DNA from: Amycolatopsis vancoresmycina
GTDB lineage: Bacteria; Actinomycetota; Actinomycetes; Mycobacteriales; Pseudonocardiaceae
Assembly (NCBI RefSeq): GCF_000716785.1
Contig: NZ_JNYY01000006.1
Span: 124,001 to 188,000 of the forward strand
Reading direction: 5' to 3'
Length of the DNA: 64,000 bases
Shown piece after piece: positions 23,959 through 32,114 of this stretch. The notes below the pieces were generated by a model. It saw only the letters and a program-made list of their open reading frames with translations. It ran no database searches and was not told the DNA's origin. The position numbers were made by a program, and so were the translations under genes. Positions within the stretch are counted from its first letter, which is position 1, and each line of letters starts with the position of its first letter.

Positions 23959-25617
23959 TCAGGCGTGCCGGGTGGCGGCGGCCTGCTCCAGCCCCAGGAG
24001 GGTGATCGACTTCTCGCGCATCTCCACCTTGCGGACCTTCCCGGTCACCGTCATCGGGAACTCTTCGACGACGTGGACGTACCGCGGGATCTTGTAGTGC
24101 GCGAGTTTCCCGCTGCAGAACTCGCGCACCTTCTCCGCCGTCAGCGGCGAAGCGCCTTCGCGCATCCGGATCCACGCCATCAGCTCTTCGCCGTACTTCT
24201 CGTCCGGGACGCCGATCACCTGTGCGTCCAGGATGTCCGGGTGCGTGTAGAGGAACTCCTCGATTTCGCGCGGGTACAGGTTTTCGCCGCCGCGGATGAC
24301 CATGTCCTTGATGCGGCCGGTGATGTTGAGGTAGCTGTCGGCGTCCATCACGGCCAGGTCGCCGGTGTGCATCCAGCGGGCCGCGTCGATCGCCTCGGCC
24401 GTCTTGTCCGGCTGCTCCCAGTACCCCAGCATCACCGAATACCCGCGCGTGCACAGCTCGCCCGGCTCGCCGCGCGGGACCGTCAGGCCGGTTTCCGGGT
24501 CGACGACCTTGACCTCCAGGTGCGGCCCGACGCGGCCGACCGTCGACACGCGGCGCTCGATCGAGTCGTCCGCGCGGGTCTGCGTCGACACCGGGGACGT
24601 CTCGGTCATGCCGTAGCAGATGGACACCTCGCTCATCCCCATCCGGTCGATGACCTGCTTCATCACCTCGACCGGGCACGGCGAGCCCGCCATGATCCCG
24701 GTGCGCAGCGACGACAGGTCGAACTCGCCGAAGTCCGGGTGGTTGAGCTCGGCGATGAACATCGTCGGCACGCCGTAGAGCGACGTGCACCGCTCGGCCG
24801 CGACGGCTTCGAGGGTCGCTTTCGGATCGAACGCGGGCGCCGGGATGACCATGCAGGCGCCGTGGCTGGTGCAGGCCAGGTTGCCCATCACCATGCCGAA
24901 GCAGTGGTAGAAGGGCACCGGGATGCACACCTTGTCCGCTTCGGTGTAATTGCAGAGCTCGCCGACGAAGTAGCCGTTGTTGAGGATGTTGTGGTGGGAC
25001 AGCGTGGCGCCCTTGGGGAAGCCCGTGGTCCCGGACGTGTACTGGATGTTGATCGGGTCGTCGGCCGACAGCCCGGCCTGCAGGTGCGCCAGCTGCGCCC
25101 GGTCGCCGCCGCGGCCCGCGTCCAGCAGCTCCTGCCAGTCCTCGCCGCCGAGGATCACGACGTGCTCCAGCGCGGCGCACTTCTCGCGGACCTCGTCGAC
25201 CATCGCCGGGTAGTCGGACGTCTTGAACGCGTCCGAGGCGACCAGCAGCCGGATCCCGGCCTGGTTCAGCACGTACTCCAGCTCGTGCGACCGGTACGCC
25301 GGGTTGATGTTGACCAGGATCGCGCCGATCTTGGCCGTCGCGTACTGCAGGAACGTCCACTCCGCCCGGTTCGGCGACCAGATCCCGACCCGGTCGCCCT
25401 TGCCGATGCCCCGCGCGACCAGGCCCAGCGCCAGCGCGTCGACCTCGGCGGCCAGCTCCCGGTAGGTCCACCGGCTGCCGGCGGCCCGGTCCACGAGCGC
25501 GTCGCGATCACCGAACGCGGCCACCGTCCGGTCGAAGTTGTCGCCGATGGTGTCCCCGAGCAGCGGGACCTCCGAGGTCCCCGAGGCGTAGCTCGGCAGG
25601 GCGGGCGCGTCAGGCAT
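23959..25617 (-). CDS. AMP-binding fatty-acid-CoA ligase (FadD-like)
   Basis: A 552-residue member of the acyl-adenylate-forming family. Motifs in order: YTSGTTGFPKGA (A3 P-loop, about 195-206), YGMTETSP (A5), WMHTGDLAVMD (A7), GRIKDMVIRGGENLYPREIE in the hinge (A8), and the catalytic Lys in TVTGKVRKVEM (A10) near the C-terminus. It activates a carboxylic acid, most likely a medium or long fatty acid, as acyl-AMP and then acyl-CoA. It is transcribed toward R2lox with a palindrome between. No other beta-oxidation genes are nearby. Confidence 0.88.
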   Translation of the reverse strand: MPDAPALPSYASGTSEVPLLGDTIGDNFDRTVAAFGDRDALVDRAAGSRWTYRELAAEVDALALGLVARGIGKGDRVGIWSPNRAEWTFLQYATAKIGAILVNINPAYRSHELEYVLNQAGIRLLVASDAFKTSDYPAMVDEVREKCAALEHVVILGGEDWQELLDAGRGGDRAQLAHLQAGLSADDPINIQYTSGTTGFPKGATLSHHNILNNGYFVGELCNYTEADKVCIPVPFYHCFGMVMGNLACTSHGACMVIPAPAFDPKATLEAVAAERCTSLYGVPTMFIAELNHPDFGEFDLSSLRTGIMAGSPCPVEVMKQVIDRMGMSEVSICYGMTETSPVSTQTRADDSIERRVSTVGRVGPHLEVKVVDPETGLTVPRGEPGELCTRGYSVMLGYWEQPDKTAEAIDAARWMHTGDLAVMDADSYLNITGRIKDMVIRGGENLYPREIEEFLYTHPDILDAQVIGVPDEKYGEELMAWIRMREGASPLTAEKVREFCSGKLAHYKIPRYVHVVEEFPMTVTGKVRKVEMREKSITLLGLEQAAATRHA

Positions 25618-25721
25618 GGTGCCTCCTGAAGTCGGCGGTGACTGGGCCCGAGTCTAAGAACCCGGTACCGGGTCAGCCAGCTCGGTGGCAGGATCTCTCC
25701 GGGAAAAGGGGAGGAAAACCG

Positions 25722-26621
25722 ATGCGAAAAGTCCTGGCTCTGACAGCCGCCGTCCTGCTGCTCGCGGTGGCCGCACCGGCGTCGGCGGCGACGCGGGTGA
25801 TCGTGCTGCCCGGCGCCACGTCGGCCGAAGGCATCACCGCGGCCGGCGGCGGTGACTACTACACCGGCGACCTGATCGCCGGCACGATCTTCCGCGAAAA
25901 CCTCGGGCGCGGCACGGCCGAGCGCTTCATCGAGGCGCCGCCCGGCCAGATGGCGGCCGGGGTGGACTTCGACCGGCGCCACGACCTGCTGTTCGTCGCC
26001 GGTGCGGCCGGCGGCAAGGCCTACGTCTACGACGTCCGCACCAAGGCGAAGGTCGCCGACTACACCTTCGGCGACCCGCAGACGTCCTACGTCAACGACG
26101 TGGTGGTGACCCCGCAGGGCGCGTGGTTCACCGACTCGTACCACCCGCAGCTGTTCTTCGTGCCGGTCGTGAGCGGCCGGCTCGGCACCCCGCGCACCCT
26201 GCCGCTGAGCGGGCCGGGCGCGGGCGGCGCGCCGGGCGACTTCTTCATGAACGACATCATCGCCACGCCGTCCGGCGGCACCCTGCTGGTGGCCGCGACG
26301 ATCCCGGGCAAGGTGTTCACGATCGATCCGCACACCGGGGTCAGCGCGGAAATCGCCGGGGTGGCCGCGTCCAGCGTGGCCAGCCTCGTGCTCGAAGGCA
26401 ACCGGCTCTGGGCGGTCCAGCTCGACGACAAGATCACCCGGTGGTGTCTCGACGGCGGCCTGAGCCACGGGACGGCCGCGGGCACGATCACCGACCCGCT
26501 GTTCGACCAGCCGGTCTCGGCGATCAAGGTGGGCAACCGGCTCGCGGTCGTCAACTCCCACATCTACAGCGGCTACCCGCCCACCAGCCCCACGTACGAG
26601 GTCCTCGTCGTCGACGCCTGA
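25722..26621 (+). CDS. Secreted SMP-30/gluconolactonase-like beta-propeller protein
   Basis: 299 residues from ATG 25722, with GGGGAGG upstream; an in-frame start at 25638 lacks a ribosome site. Residues 1-24 (MRKVLALTAAVLLLAVAAPA) are a signal peptide with an Ala-x-Ala cleavage site. The mature protein shows repeating four-stranded blades (VYDVRTKAKVADYTFG, FTIDPHTG, VSAIKVGNRLAVVNSH) as in six-bladed SMP-30-like propellers. No enzymatic residues can be assigned with confidence. It lies 37 nt upstream of the AAA-ATPase operon in the same direction. Confidence 0.7.
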   Translation: MRKVLALTAAVLLLAVAAPASAATRVIVLPGATSAEGITAAGGGDYYTGDLIAGTIFRENLGRGTAERFIEAPPGQMAAGVDFDRRHDLLFVAGAAGGKAYVYDVRTKAKVADYTFGDPQTSYVNDVVVTPQGAWFTDSYHPQLFFVPVVSGRLGTPRTLPLSGPGAGGAPGDFFMNDIIATPSGGTLLVAATIPGKVFTIDPHTGVSAEIAGVAASSVASLVLEGNRLWAVQLDDKITRWCLDGGLSHGTAAGTITDPLFDQPVSAIKVGNRLAVVNSHIYSGYPPTSPTYEVLVVDA

Positions 26622-26658
26622 GTTGGTAGGGTCCGAACGGACTTCGAGGGGGCGACCG

Positions 26659-28275
26659 ATGGCCGGGTTCCGCGACGAGCTGACCCAATTGCTGCAGGCG
26701 CGCTACCCGCTGCTCGTCATCGAAACGCACGAAGAGCAGCGGGTGCTGCGGGAGATCCGCGCGGTCGCCGAAGACGCCAACCGGCTGCGGACCCCGCGCC
26801 GCGTGTACGTCTGGTCGTCCACCACCGGGCTGGCTCCGGCGGGCGGGCCGCCGATCAACGAGACGCGTGCCGCGTCCGCCGCCCTCGAGCGGGTCTACGG
26901 CTGGGGCGAGCCCGCCGTCTTCGTGTTCGCCGATCTGCACCCGTCGCTGGTCTCCGAGGGCGGCCACCGGCCCGATCCCGACGTCGTCCGGCGGCTGCGC
27001 GAGCTCGCGGCCGCGTTCAAGACCCGGCCGGTGCCGCTGAGCGTGATCCTGGTTTCGCCGTCGCTGCCCGTGCCGCCGGAGCTGGAGCACGACGCGACCG
27101 TCGTCGACTTCCCGCTGCCCGACCAGCGCCAGATCGGCGAGCTGCTGGACAGCATGGTCGCCGCGCACCGGCAGCACGTCCGGATCGGGATCGACCGCGC
27201 CGACCGCGACCTGATCATCGGCGCCGCCCGCGGGCTGACCCTGCCGGAGGCCGAGAACGCGTTCGCCAGGGCGCTGGTCGAGGGCGGCGGGCTGGACCCG
27301 AGCGACCTGGAGCTGATCCTCGCCGAGAAGCGCCAGGCCGTGCGCCGGTCCGGGATGCTCGACATCGTGCCGGCGGAGACGAGCTTCGACGCGGTCGGCG
27401 GCCTCGACCGGCTCAAGCGCTGGCTCACCAAGCGCACCGGCACGTGGACGCCCGCCGCGTCGGCGTACAACCTGGCGGCGCCGAAGGGCCTGCTGCTCAC
27501 CGGCGTGCCCGGCTGCGGCAAGAGCCTGTCCGCGGTGTGCGTCGCGAACATGTGGCGGCTGCCGCTGCTGCGGCTGGACCTGGGGCGCGTCTTCGCCGGG
27601 CTCGTGGGGTCGAGCGAGAAGAACATCCGCACGGTGATCCGCACCGCCGAGGGCATCGCGCCCTGTGTGCTGTGGGTCGACGAGATCGAGAAGGGCCTCG
27701 CGGGCGCGGGCGGTGGTGGCGACGGCGGCACCGCGCGGCGCGTGTTCGGCACGTTCCTGTCGTGGATGCAGGAGAAGTCGGCGCCGGTGTTCGTGATGGC
27801 CACCGCGAACCAGGTCGGCTCGCTGCCGCCGGAGTTCCTGCGCAAGGGCCGGTTCGACGAGATCTTCTTCGTCGACCTGCCCTCGGCGCCCGAGCGCGCC
27901 GCGATCTGGCGGATCCACCTGCGCAAGCGCGTCACCGACCCGTTCGTGGCCGGCGAGCTGGCCATGGACGACGCATTGTTCGCCGAGCTCGCCGACGTCA
28001 GCGCGGGCTACAGCGGCGCCGAAATCGAGCAGGCGGTGCTGTCCGGCCTGGTCGACGCGTTCGCCGAGAAGCGGCCGCTGCGCCGCGACGACCTCGTGCG
28101 GGCGGTGAAGTCGACCGTGCCGCTGTCGGTCACCCAGGCCGACGAGATCCTGGCCATCCGGAACTGGGCGGAGACCAGGGCCGTCGCCGCCACGGACACC
28201 ACCGGCGAAGCGGTCGCCGAGCGGGTCGCGGCGCCGCCGCCGGCGTCACCGAGTGGGAGGACGATCGACGTATGA
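26659..28275 (+). CDS. Ycf46-like AAA+ ATPase
   Basis: 538 residues from ATG 26659, with GAGGGGG upstream. The N-terminal 240 residues begin DELTQLLQARYPLLVIETHEEQ, the hallmark of the Ycf46 family of plastids and cyanobacteria, and continue with a P-loop-like but degenerate domain. The AAA+ module has Walker A GVPGCGKS (282-289), Walker B LWVDEIEKG (Asp341/Glu342), sensor 1 MATANQ and arginine-finger region FLRKGRFDE (395-403), then the alpha-helical lid (AGYSGAEIEQAVL). Family members are hexameric ATPases, linked to CO2 use and photosynthesis in cyanobacteria; their role in actinobacteria is unknown. It heads a five-gene overlapping operon and overlaps the next gene by ATGA. Confidence 0.85.
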   Translation: MAGFRDELTQLLQARYPLLVIETHEEQRVLREIRAVAEDANRLRTPRRVYVWSSTTGLAPAGGPPINETRAASAALERVYGWGEPAVFVFADLHPSLVSEGGHRPDPDVVRRLRELAAAFKTRPVPLSVILVSPSLPVPPELEHDATVVDFPLPDQRQIGELLDSMVAAHRQHVRIGIDRADRDLIIGAARGLTLPEAENAFARALVEGGGLDPSDLELILAEKRQAVRRSGMLDIVPAETSFDAVGGLDRLKRWLTKRTGTWTPAASAYNLAAPKGLLLTGVPGCGKSLSAVCVANMWRLPLLRLDLGRVFAGLVGSSEKNIRTVIRTAEGIAPCVLWVDEIEKGLAGAGGGGDGGTARRVFGTFLSWMQEKSAPVFVMATANQVGSLPPEFLRKGRFDEIFFVDLPSAPERAAIWRIHLRKRVTDPFVAGELAMDDALFAELADVSAGYSGAEIEQAVLSGLVDAFAEKRPLRRDDLVRAVKSTVPLSVTQADEILAIRNWAETRAVAATDTTGEAVAERVAAPPPASPSGRTIDV

Positions 28276-28481
28276 CGCACCGCGTGACCGTGACGATCGG
28301 CAAGGACGGCTCGATCAGCGCCGAGACGCACGGCGTGACCGGCTCGAAGTGCCTCGACTACATCCCGCTGCTGGAGGACCTGCTCGGCGCGGAGACGGTG
28401 GCGTCGGAGTTCACCGAGGACTACCGGCGGGTTGCCGCGGAGAACACCGCTGTGCAGCAGCAGTCGCAATGGAACTCCTGA
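28272..28481 (+). CDS. DUF2997 small protein
   Basis: 69 residues, starting inside the ATPase stop codon (ATGA). Sequence features: an N-terminal beta pair (VTVTIGKDGSISAETHGV), then GSKCLDYIPLLEDLLG with a single Cys at about residue 26, an acidic SEFTEDY segment, and a Gln-rich tail. This matches DUF2997, a short family I associate with Ycf35/DUF1257 genes in cyanobacteria. It overlaps the radical SAM gene by 13 nt. The size, lone Cys and tight linkage make it a plausible substrate or carrier peptide for the neighbouring radical SAM enzyme; that is a hypothesis. Confidence 0.75.
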   Translation: MTHRVTVTIGKDGSISAETHGVTGSKCLDYIPLLEDLLGAETVASEFTEDYRRVAAENTAVQQQSQWNS

Positions 28482-29044
28482 ACCTGCACCGGATCGTCGA
28501 CGTCACCCTCGCCGAAGGCCCGGGTGCGCGGTGTGCCGTGTGGACGCAGGGGTGTTCGGTGCGCTGCCCGGGGTGTTTCAACCCGCAGACGTGGACGACC
28601 CGCGGCGGGTTTTCGTCGTCGTGGCAGGACTTGGTGTCCCGGGTGGTGGCCATCGAGGGGATCGAAGGCGTCACGCTGCTCGGCGGCGAGCCGTTCGACC
28701 AGGCGGAACCGTTGGGGCACTTCGCTTCCGCGGTCCGGTCCGCAGGTCTTTCGGTGATGACGTTCACCGGGCACGTCCTGGAGGACCTGCCGCCGTCTTC
28801 GCTGCTGGACTCGACGGACCTGCTGGTGGACGGACCGTTTCTGGTCGACCGGCCGGAGAAGTCACGGCCGTGGGTGGGTTCGGCGAACCAGCGGTTCCAC
28901 TTCCTGAGCGATCGTTACGACGAGTCGATCTTCACCACGCCGAACCGCCTGGAGCTGCGGATCGCCCCGGACGGCGGGATCGAGCTGAACGGGTTCGCCA
29001 CCACCGAAGTACTCGAAGCGCTGCTCGAAGGGGATCACCGATGA
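28469..29044 (+). CDS. Radical SAM protein of the activase (NrdG/PflA-like) type
   Basis: 191 residues from ATG 28469. The SAM cluster motif is Cys29-x3-Cys33-x2-Cys36 within GCSVRCPGCFNPQTW, the GC-x-x-x-CPGC-x-NP-x-TW pattern of anaerobic ribonucleotide reductase and glycyl-radical activases. GGEPFDQ supplies the SAM amino-group motif and VMTFTGH follows as a later strand. At this length it holds only the partial TIM barrel and one 4Fe-4S cluster; no ferredoxin or SPASM domain. No glycyl-radical enzyme or RVxGY motif is encoded nearby, so its target must lie elsewhere or within the operon (DUF2997 or DUF1257). Confidence 0.85.
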   Translation: MELLNLHRIVDVTLAEGPGARCAVWTQGCSVRCPGCFNPQTWTTRGGFSSSWQDLVSRVVAIEGIEGVTLLGGEPFDQAEPLGHFASAVRSAGLSVMTFTGHVLEDLPPSSLLDSTDLLVDGPFLVDRPEKSRPWVGSANQRFHFLSDRYDESIFTTPNRLELRIAPDGGIELNGFATTEVLEALLEGDHR

Positions 29045-29484
29045 GTGTCACGCTCAAGCTGCGCAGTGCGGCGCTGGCCCAGCTCGACGCGGCCACCATC
29101 GCCGCGCACACGCAGGCGCAGCAGGGTGTCGTCACCGTCCGGACGCGGATGCGGCACCGGGACCTGCTGGCCCGCGCGCTGACCGGGCTGCGCGCCCAGG
29201 TCACCGACGACGGCAACGCCGTCACGGCCGCGTGGGAAGGACGGCGGATCACGTTCACCTACGGCCCCGACGGCGTCCAGGTGGCGCACGTCGACGGCCC
29301 GGGCCTCGTGCCCGCCGAAGCTTCGCGGCTGGTCCTGTCGGTCGACGAGGCGTACGCGGCCGAAGTGCAGCGAGCGGTGCTGGCCCGGCTGAAGCAGCGC
29401 GCGGCCGCGAACGGGATGGTCGTCGAATCCGAGCGGGTCAACGCCGACCAGTCGATCAGCGTCACGCTGGCCGCGACGTCGTGA
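29041..29484 (+). CDS. DUF1257 (Ycf35-like) protein
   Basis: 147 residues, ATGA overlap with the radical SAM gene. It has the DUF1257 features: TVRTRMRHRDLLARAL near the N-terminus, a two-stranded VTAAWEGRRITFTYGPDGV core, the YAAEVQRAVLARLKQRAA helix and an SISVTLAATS end. DUF1257 includes Ycf35, encoded in algal plastids and cyanobacteria, with no established biochemical role. Co-occurrence with a Ycf46-type ATPase, DUF2997 and a radical SAM enzyme in one actinobacterial operon points to a shared complex or modification pathway. No catalytic residues can be named. Confidence 0.72.
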   Translation: MSVTLKLRSAALAQLDAATIAAHTQAQQGVVTVRTRMRHRDLLARALTGLRAQVTDDGNAVTAAWEGRRITFTYGPDGVQVAHVDGPGLVPAEASRLVLSVDEAYAAEVQRAVLARLKQRAAANGMVVESERVNADQSISVTLAATS

Positions 29485-30656
29485 CCGAGACGAGGGTCGG
29501 GCTGATCGAGTTCGGCAAGGCGATCCACGACTCGGTCACCGTCCCCGGCCTCGGCGAGCTGCCCGGCGGCCAGGTGAGCATCGGACGCGCGACCCGCGGC
29601 GCCCGCGCGCGGCTGCTGCGGGCCGACCGCGTCGTGGCGGACAACCTGCGGCTCGGGATCATGGTGCGGAAGAAGTTCTTCTCCAGCGACGTCGAACCGG
29701 TGACGGAAGCCGGGTTCCTGAAGGACGTGTTCGTCGCGACCGGCCGGCGGGACCTCGGCAAGGGCGACGCGCTGGAGCTGTACACCGACGACGCGGTGGG
29801 CCCGGACCTGAGCCGCCGGGAGGGCGTCGCTTCGGTGCTGGCGCCGTCGTTCGACGAGCTGACGGGCTTCCACGCGCAGGTGCAGGTCCGGGACGGCGTC
29901 CTGCGGTCGGGCGCGTTGTGTTCGGTGGCGCGAAGCGGCCAGCCGGTGCGCGTACTGGGGTTGTTCGGCCCGGCGGGGCCGCTCGAGTCATTGGCGGCGG
30001 GCCAGGTGGGAACGGTGTTGCTGGGCTTCCAATGCGACACACCACCGTTCCCGGGCGACGCGCTGACGGCGTTCGCGTTACCGGAGACGTCGGAGCGGCG
30101 CGACGGCACAGCGGCGGTGCACGGGGTGACCGACCTGGGCAACGGTTCGGTGGTGGCGGCGGTCGAGGTGCCGGAGGGGCGGCGGGGGACGTTCACGGTG
30201 GGGGTGAGCGTCCGGGTGCTGCGCCCGATCGGCACGACGTTCAACGAGCGGTACACGGTGCTAGCGGCGGGGCTGCCGGTGCTTTCGCTGGCGCGGGACG
30301 GGATCGCGGTGGGTGCTTCGGCGGGATCGCGGGTGTTCACGGTCGGGCTGGGGACGCGCGATTTGCGGCAGAACGACATGCTCGAGGCTTACGTCCCGGA
30401 TGCGTTGGCTCCGCCGCCTTCGCCTCTGGTAGATGTCAACACGGCTTCGGGTCCTTCGTTGGCGACGTTGGGCCTTTCGCCGCCGCAGGTGGCGTCGGCG
30501 TTGGAGCTGCGCCGGCGTCAGGGCGGATTCCCGGACGTGGAGGCATTCGGGGTGGAGCTGGGAATGCAGCCGCACGAGATCGTCCGCCTACGCGGACGGG
30601 CGACGGCCAGCCGGGTGGACTCCCCCGAGACGGGCATCCGCCAGCTCGACATTTGA
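29481..30656 (+). CDS. IF2/EF-Tu-like beta-barrel protein with helix-hairpin-helix tail, no GTPase domain
   Basis: 391 residues from GTG 29481, whose TGA overlap with DUF1257 couples translation. Residues 20-105 resemble the IF2 C-terminal barrel, with ARLLRADRVVADNLRLG, SSDVEPVTEAGF and RRDLGKGDALELYTDD. Residues 115-205 resemble EF-Tu domain II (VRDGVLRSGALCSV, ESLAAGQVGTVLLGFQ). A second IF2-like block ends GTRDLRQNDMLEAYVPD near residue 310. The tail (VDVNTASGPSLATLGLSPPQ onward) is a ComEA-like helix-hairpin-helix expected to bind nucleic acid. No P-loop or NKxD motif exists. One rare TTA leucine codon lies at 30078-30080. Ribosome, tRNA or DNA binding is inferred from the folds only. 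Confidence 0.7.
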   Translation: MTETRVGLIEFGKAIHDSVTVPGLGELPGGQVSIGRATRGARARLLRADRVVADNLRLGIMVRKKFFSSDVEPVTEAGFLKDVFVATGRRDLGKGDALELYTDDAVGPDLSRREGVASVLAPSFDELTGFHAQVQVRDGVLRSGALCSVARSGQPVRVLGLFGPAGPLESLAAGQVGTVLLGFQCDTPPFPGDALTAFALPETSERRDGTAAVHGVTDLGNGSVVAAVEVPEGRRGTFTVGVSVRVLRPIGTTFNERYTVLAAGLPVLSLARDGIAVGASAGSRVFTVGLGTRDLRQNDMLEAYVPDALAPPPSPLVDVNTASGPSLATLGLSPPQVASALELRRRQGGFPDVEAFGVELGMQPHEIVRLRGRATASRVDSPETGIRQLDI

Positions 30657-30691
30657 CGGCGCGGGGTACCGGTTCCGCTACGCTCGGGGAC

Positions 30692-31405
30692 GTGCCGGAG
30701 GAATTCTCGCTGGGCCTGACGGAGGTCACCGCCGCGGTGAGCCGCACGGGCCTCCCGGCGAACTGGCACCCGTTCGAGATCCGCAGCCCGGGCCACACGC
30801 TGGAGGAACACGACCGCGCCATGGCGGAGGCGTGGGAGTCACTGCGGGCGCGGGGGCTGGCGGGCCCGGAGAAGCTGGACATCGAGGTGGAGCAGACACT
30901 GAGGGCGTGGACGCAGCCGGAGGTGCTGATCATCGTCCGCGCGGCGGAGGTGACGGACGGCCGCCAGGTGTTCTACCGAGCAACAATCGGCCACGGCTTG
31001 GGCGTCTACTCGGAGCTGCTGCCGGACGCGATCAACTTCGTCCGGATCCGCCCGGACCACCTGGTCGACGCCCTGGTCGGCATCCTCCCCCGCTACGGAC
31101 CGCTGCCGGTGGCCCCGGTGACGTCGACGCAGGGCCCGAGCCGGAAGCCGGACACGGAGGCGTTGAGGGCGTACGCCCAGTGGGCCACGCACCGCCACGG
31201 CACGTTCGAGCTGTCGACCCGACTGGGCCAGGGCAACCTGCGCCCGGCAGGAACGGTGACATTCGCGGACACCGACGGCGGACGGTATTTGACGTTCACA
31301 GAGCCACTGCCGGGCGGCGAGACCCGGATGAAGTTCGTCCCCTCGGACGGGGGACACCTGAGAGAGTGGCTGCACGAGCGCATCGAGGAGACAACCCACC
31401 GATGA
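30692..31405 (+). CDS. EspG-family ESX secretion-associated protein
   Basis: 237 residues from GTG 30692. The sequence (FSLGLTEVTAAVSRTGLP, WESLRARGL, an acidic DIEVEQTLRAW helix, and C-terminal GGETRMKFVPSD) fits the EspG family, cytosolic chaperones that bind PPE proteins for type VII secretion in actinobacteria. It starts 36 nt after the IF2-like gene and leads a co-directional group with a DUF3558 lipoprotein and two candidate secretion substrates. No ESX core ATPase, EccB, EccD or mycosin gene is in the window, so it must serve a system encoded elsewhere. Confidence 0.8.
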   Translation: MPEEFSLGLTEVTAAVSRTGLPANWHPFEIRSPGHTLEEHDRAMAEAWESLRARGLAGPEKLDIEVEQTLRAWTQPEVLIIVRAAEVTDGRQVFYRATIGHGLGVYSELLPDAINFVRIRPDHLVDALVGILPRYGPLPVAPVTSTQGPSRKPDTEALRAYAQWATHRHGTFELSTRLGQGNLRPAGTVTFADTDGGRYLTFTEPLPGGETRMKFVPSDGGHLREWLHERIEETTHR

Positions 31406-31451
31406 CCTGCATCCTCGCCCCGGCGTCCGGCCTACCCGTAGTGTTCAAGTC

Positions 31452-32003
31452 GTGACCCGAGTACGCCTTCGCGCCACCGTCCTCACCTTGGCGACGCTGA
31501 CACTCGCGCTGAGCGCCTGCGACAGCAAGGTGGGAGGTACACCGCAAGCAGCGGGTACGCCGTCGAGCAGCGCCCCGACAACCGCACCGAGCGCCGCGAC
31601 GGGCGACAACCCGTTCGCGGGCATGAACCCGTGCACCGTCATCGACCAGGTCATGGCGGGCGAAGGCTTCCCGGCGGCCACGCCGGGAACCGTGGACAGC
31701 GCGCGAAGCTGCGCCTCGAACAAGCCGGGCGACGCCAACGTCGGCGTAGCGCTCCAGGACAACGCCGGCTACGACCAGAACATCCCGGACCCGTCGAAGG
31801 CATCGACGGGCCACGTCGGAAAACGGAACGCGATCATCGAACGCGAGGGCATCGGCGCCGTGGGCCAGTGCACCATCTCCATCGAGGTCAAGCCGAACTC
31901 GCGGGCCCTCGTTTCCGTTTCGGGCAACGGCACGACGCAGGAGGCATGCGATCGGGTGACCGCGATCGCGATCAAGGTCGAGAAACTGCTGCCCGCCGGC
32001 TGA
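31452..32003 (+). CDS. DUF3558 lipoprotein
   Basis: 183 residues from GTG 31452. A signal peptide (TRVRLRATVLTLATLTLALS) ends at lipobox ALSAC (Cys23), followed by a Ser/Thr/Pro linker. The globular part begins NPFAGMNPCTVIDQ and carries RSCASNKPG and QCTISIEV and TTQEACDRV, a set of four cysteines likely forming two disulfides as in DUF3558 (LppA-like) lipoproteins of mycobacteria and relatives. It should be anchored to the outer face of the cytoplasmic membrane. It commonly sits beside EspG in Pseudonocardiales, suggesting a link to type VII secretion; that link is inferred. Confidence 0.8.
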   Translation: MTRVRLRATVLTLATLTLALSACDSKVGGTPQAAGTPSSSAPTTAPSAATGDNPFAGMNPCTVIDQVMAGEGFPAATPGTVDSARSCASNKPGDANVGVALQDNAGYDQNIPDPSKASTGHVGKRNAIIEREGIGAVGQCTISIEVKPNSRALVSVSGNGTTQEACDRVTAIAIKVEKLLPAG

Positions 32004-32114
32004 GCCAACGGAGGAGTGACATACGTCCGGCTGTCGCCTCTGCCACTGACCGCCAGTCACTACTACAGTAGGAGCCGGGCACCGAGAGTACTGCTCGACG
32101 GGAGGGGACCTGAC

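Noticed and set aside
26659..30656. Reading the AAA/radical SAM operon as a phage-defence island
   Set aside because: There are no nuclease, toxin, TIR or membrane-pore domains, no mobile-element marks and no atypical composition. A housekeeping or modification role fits better with the plastid and cyanobacterial relatives.
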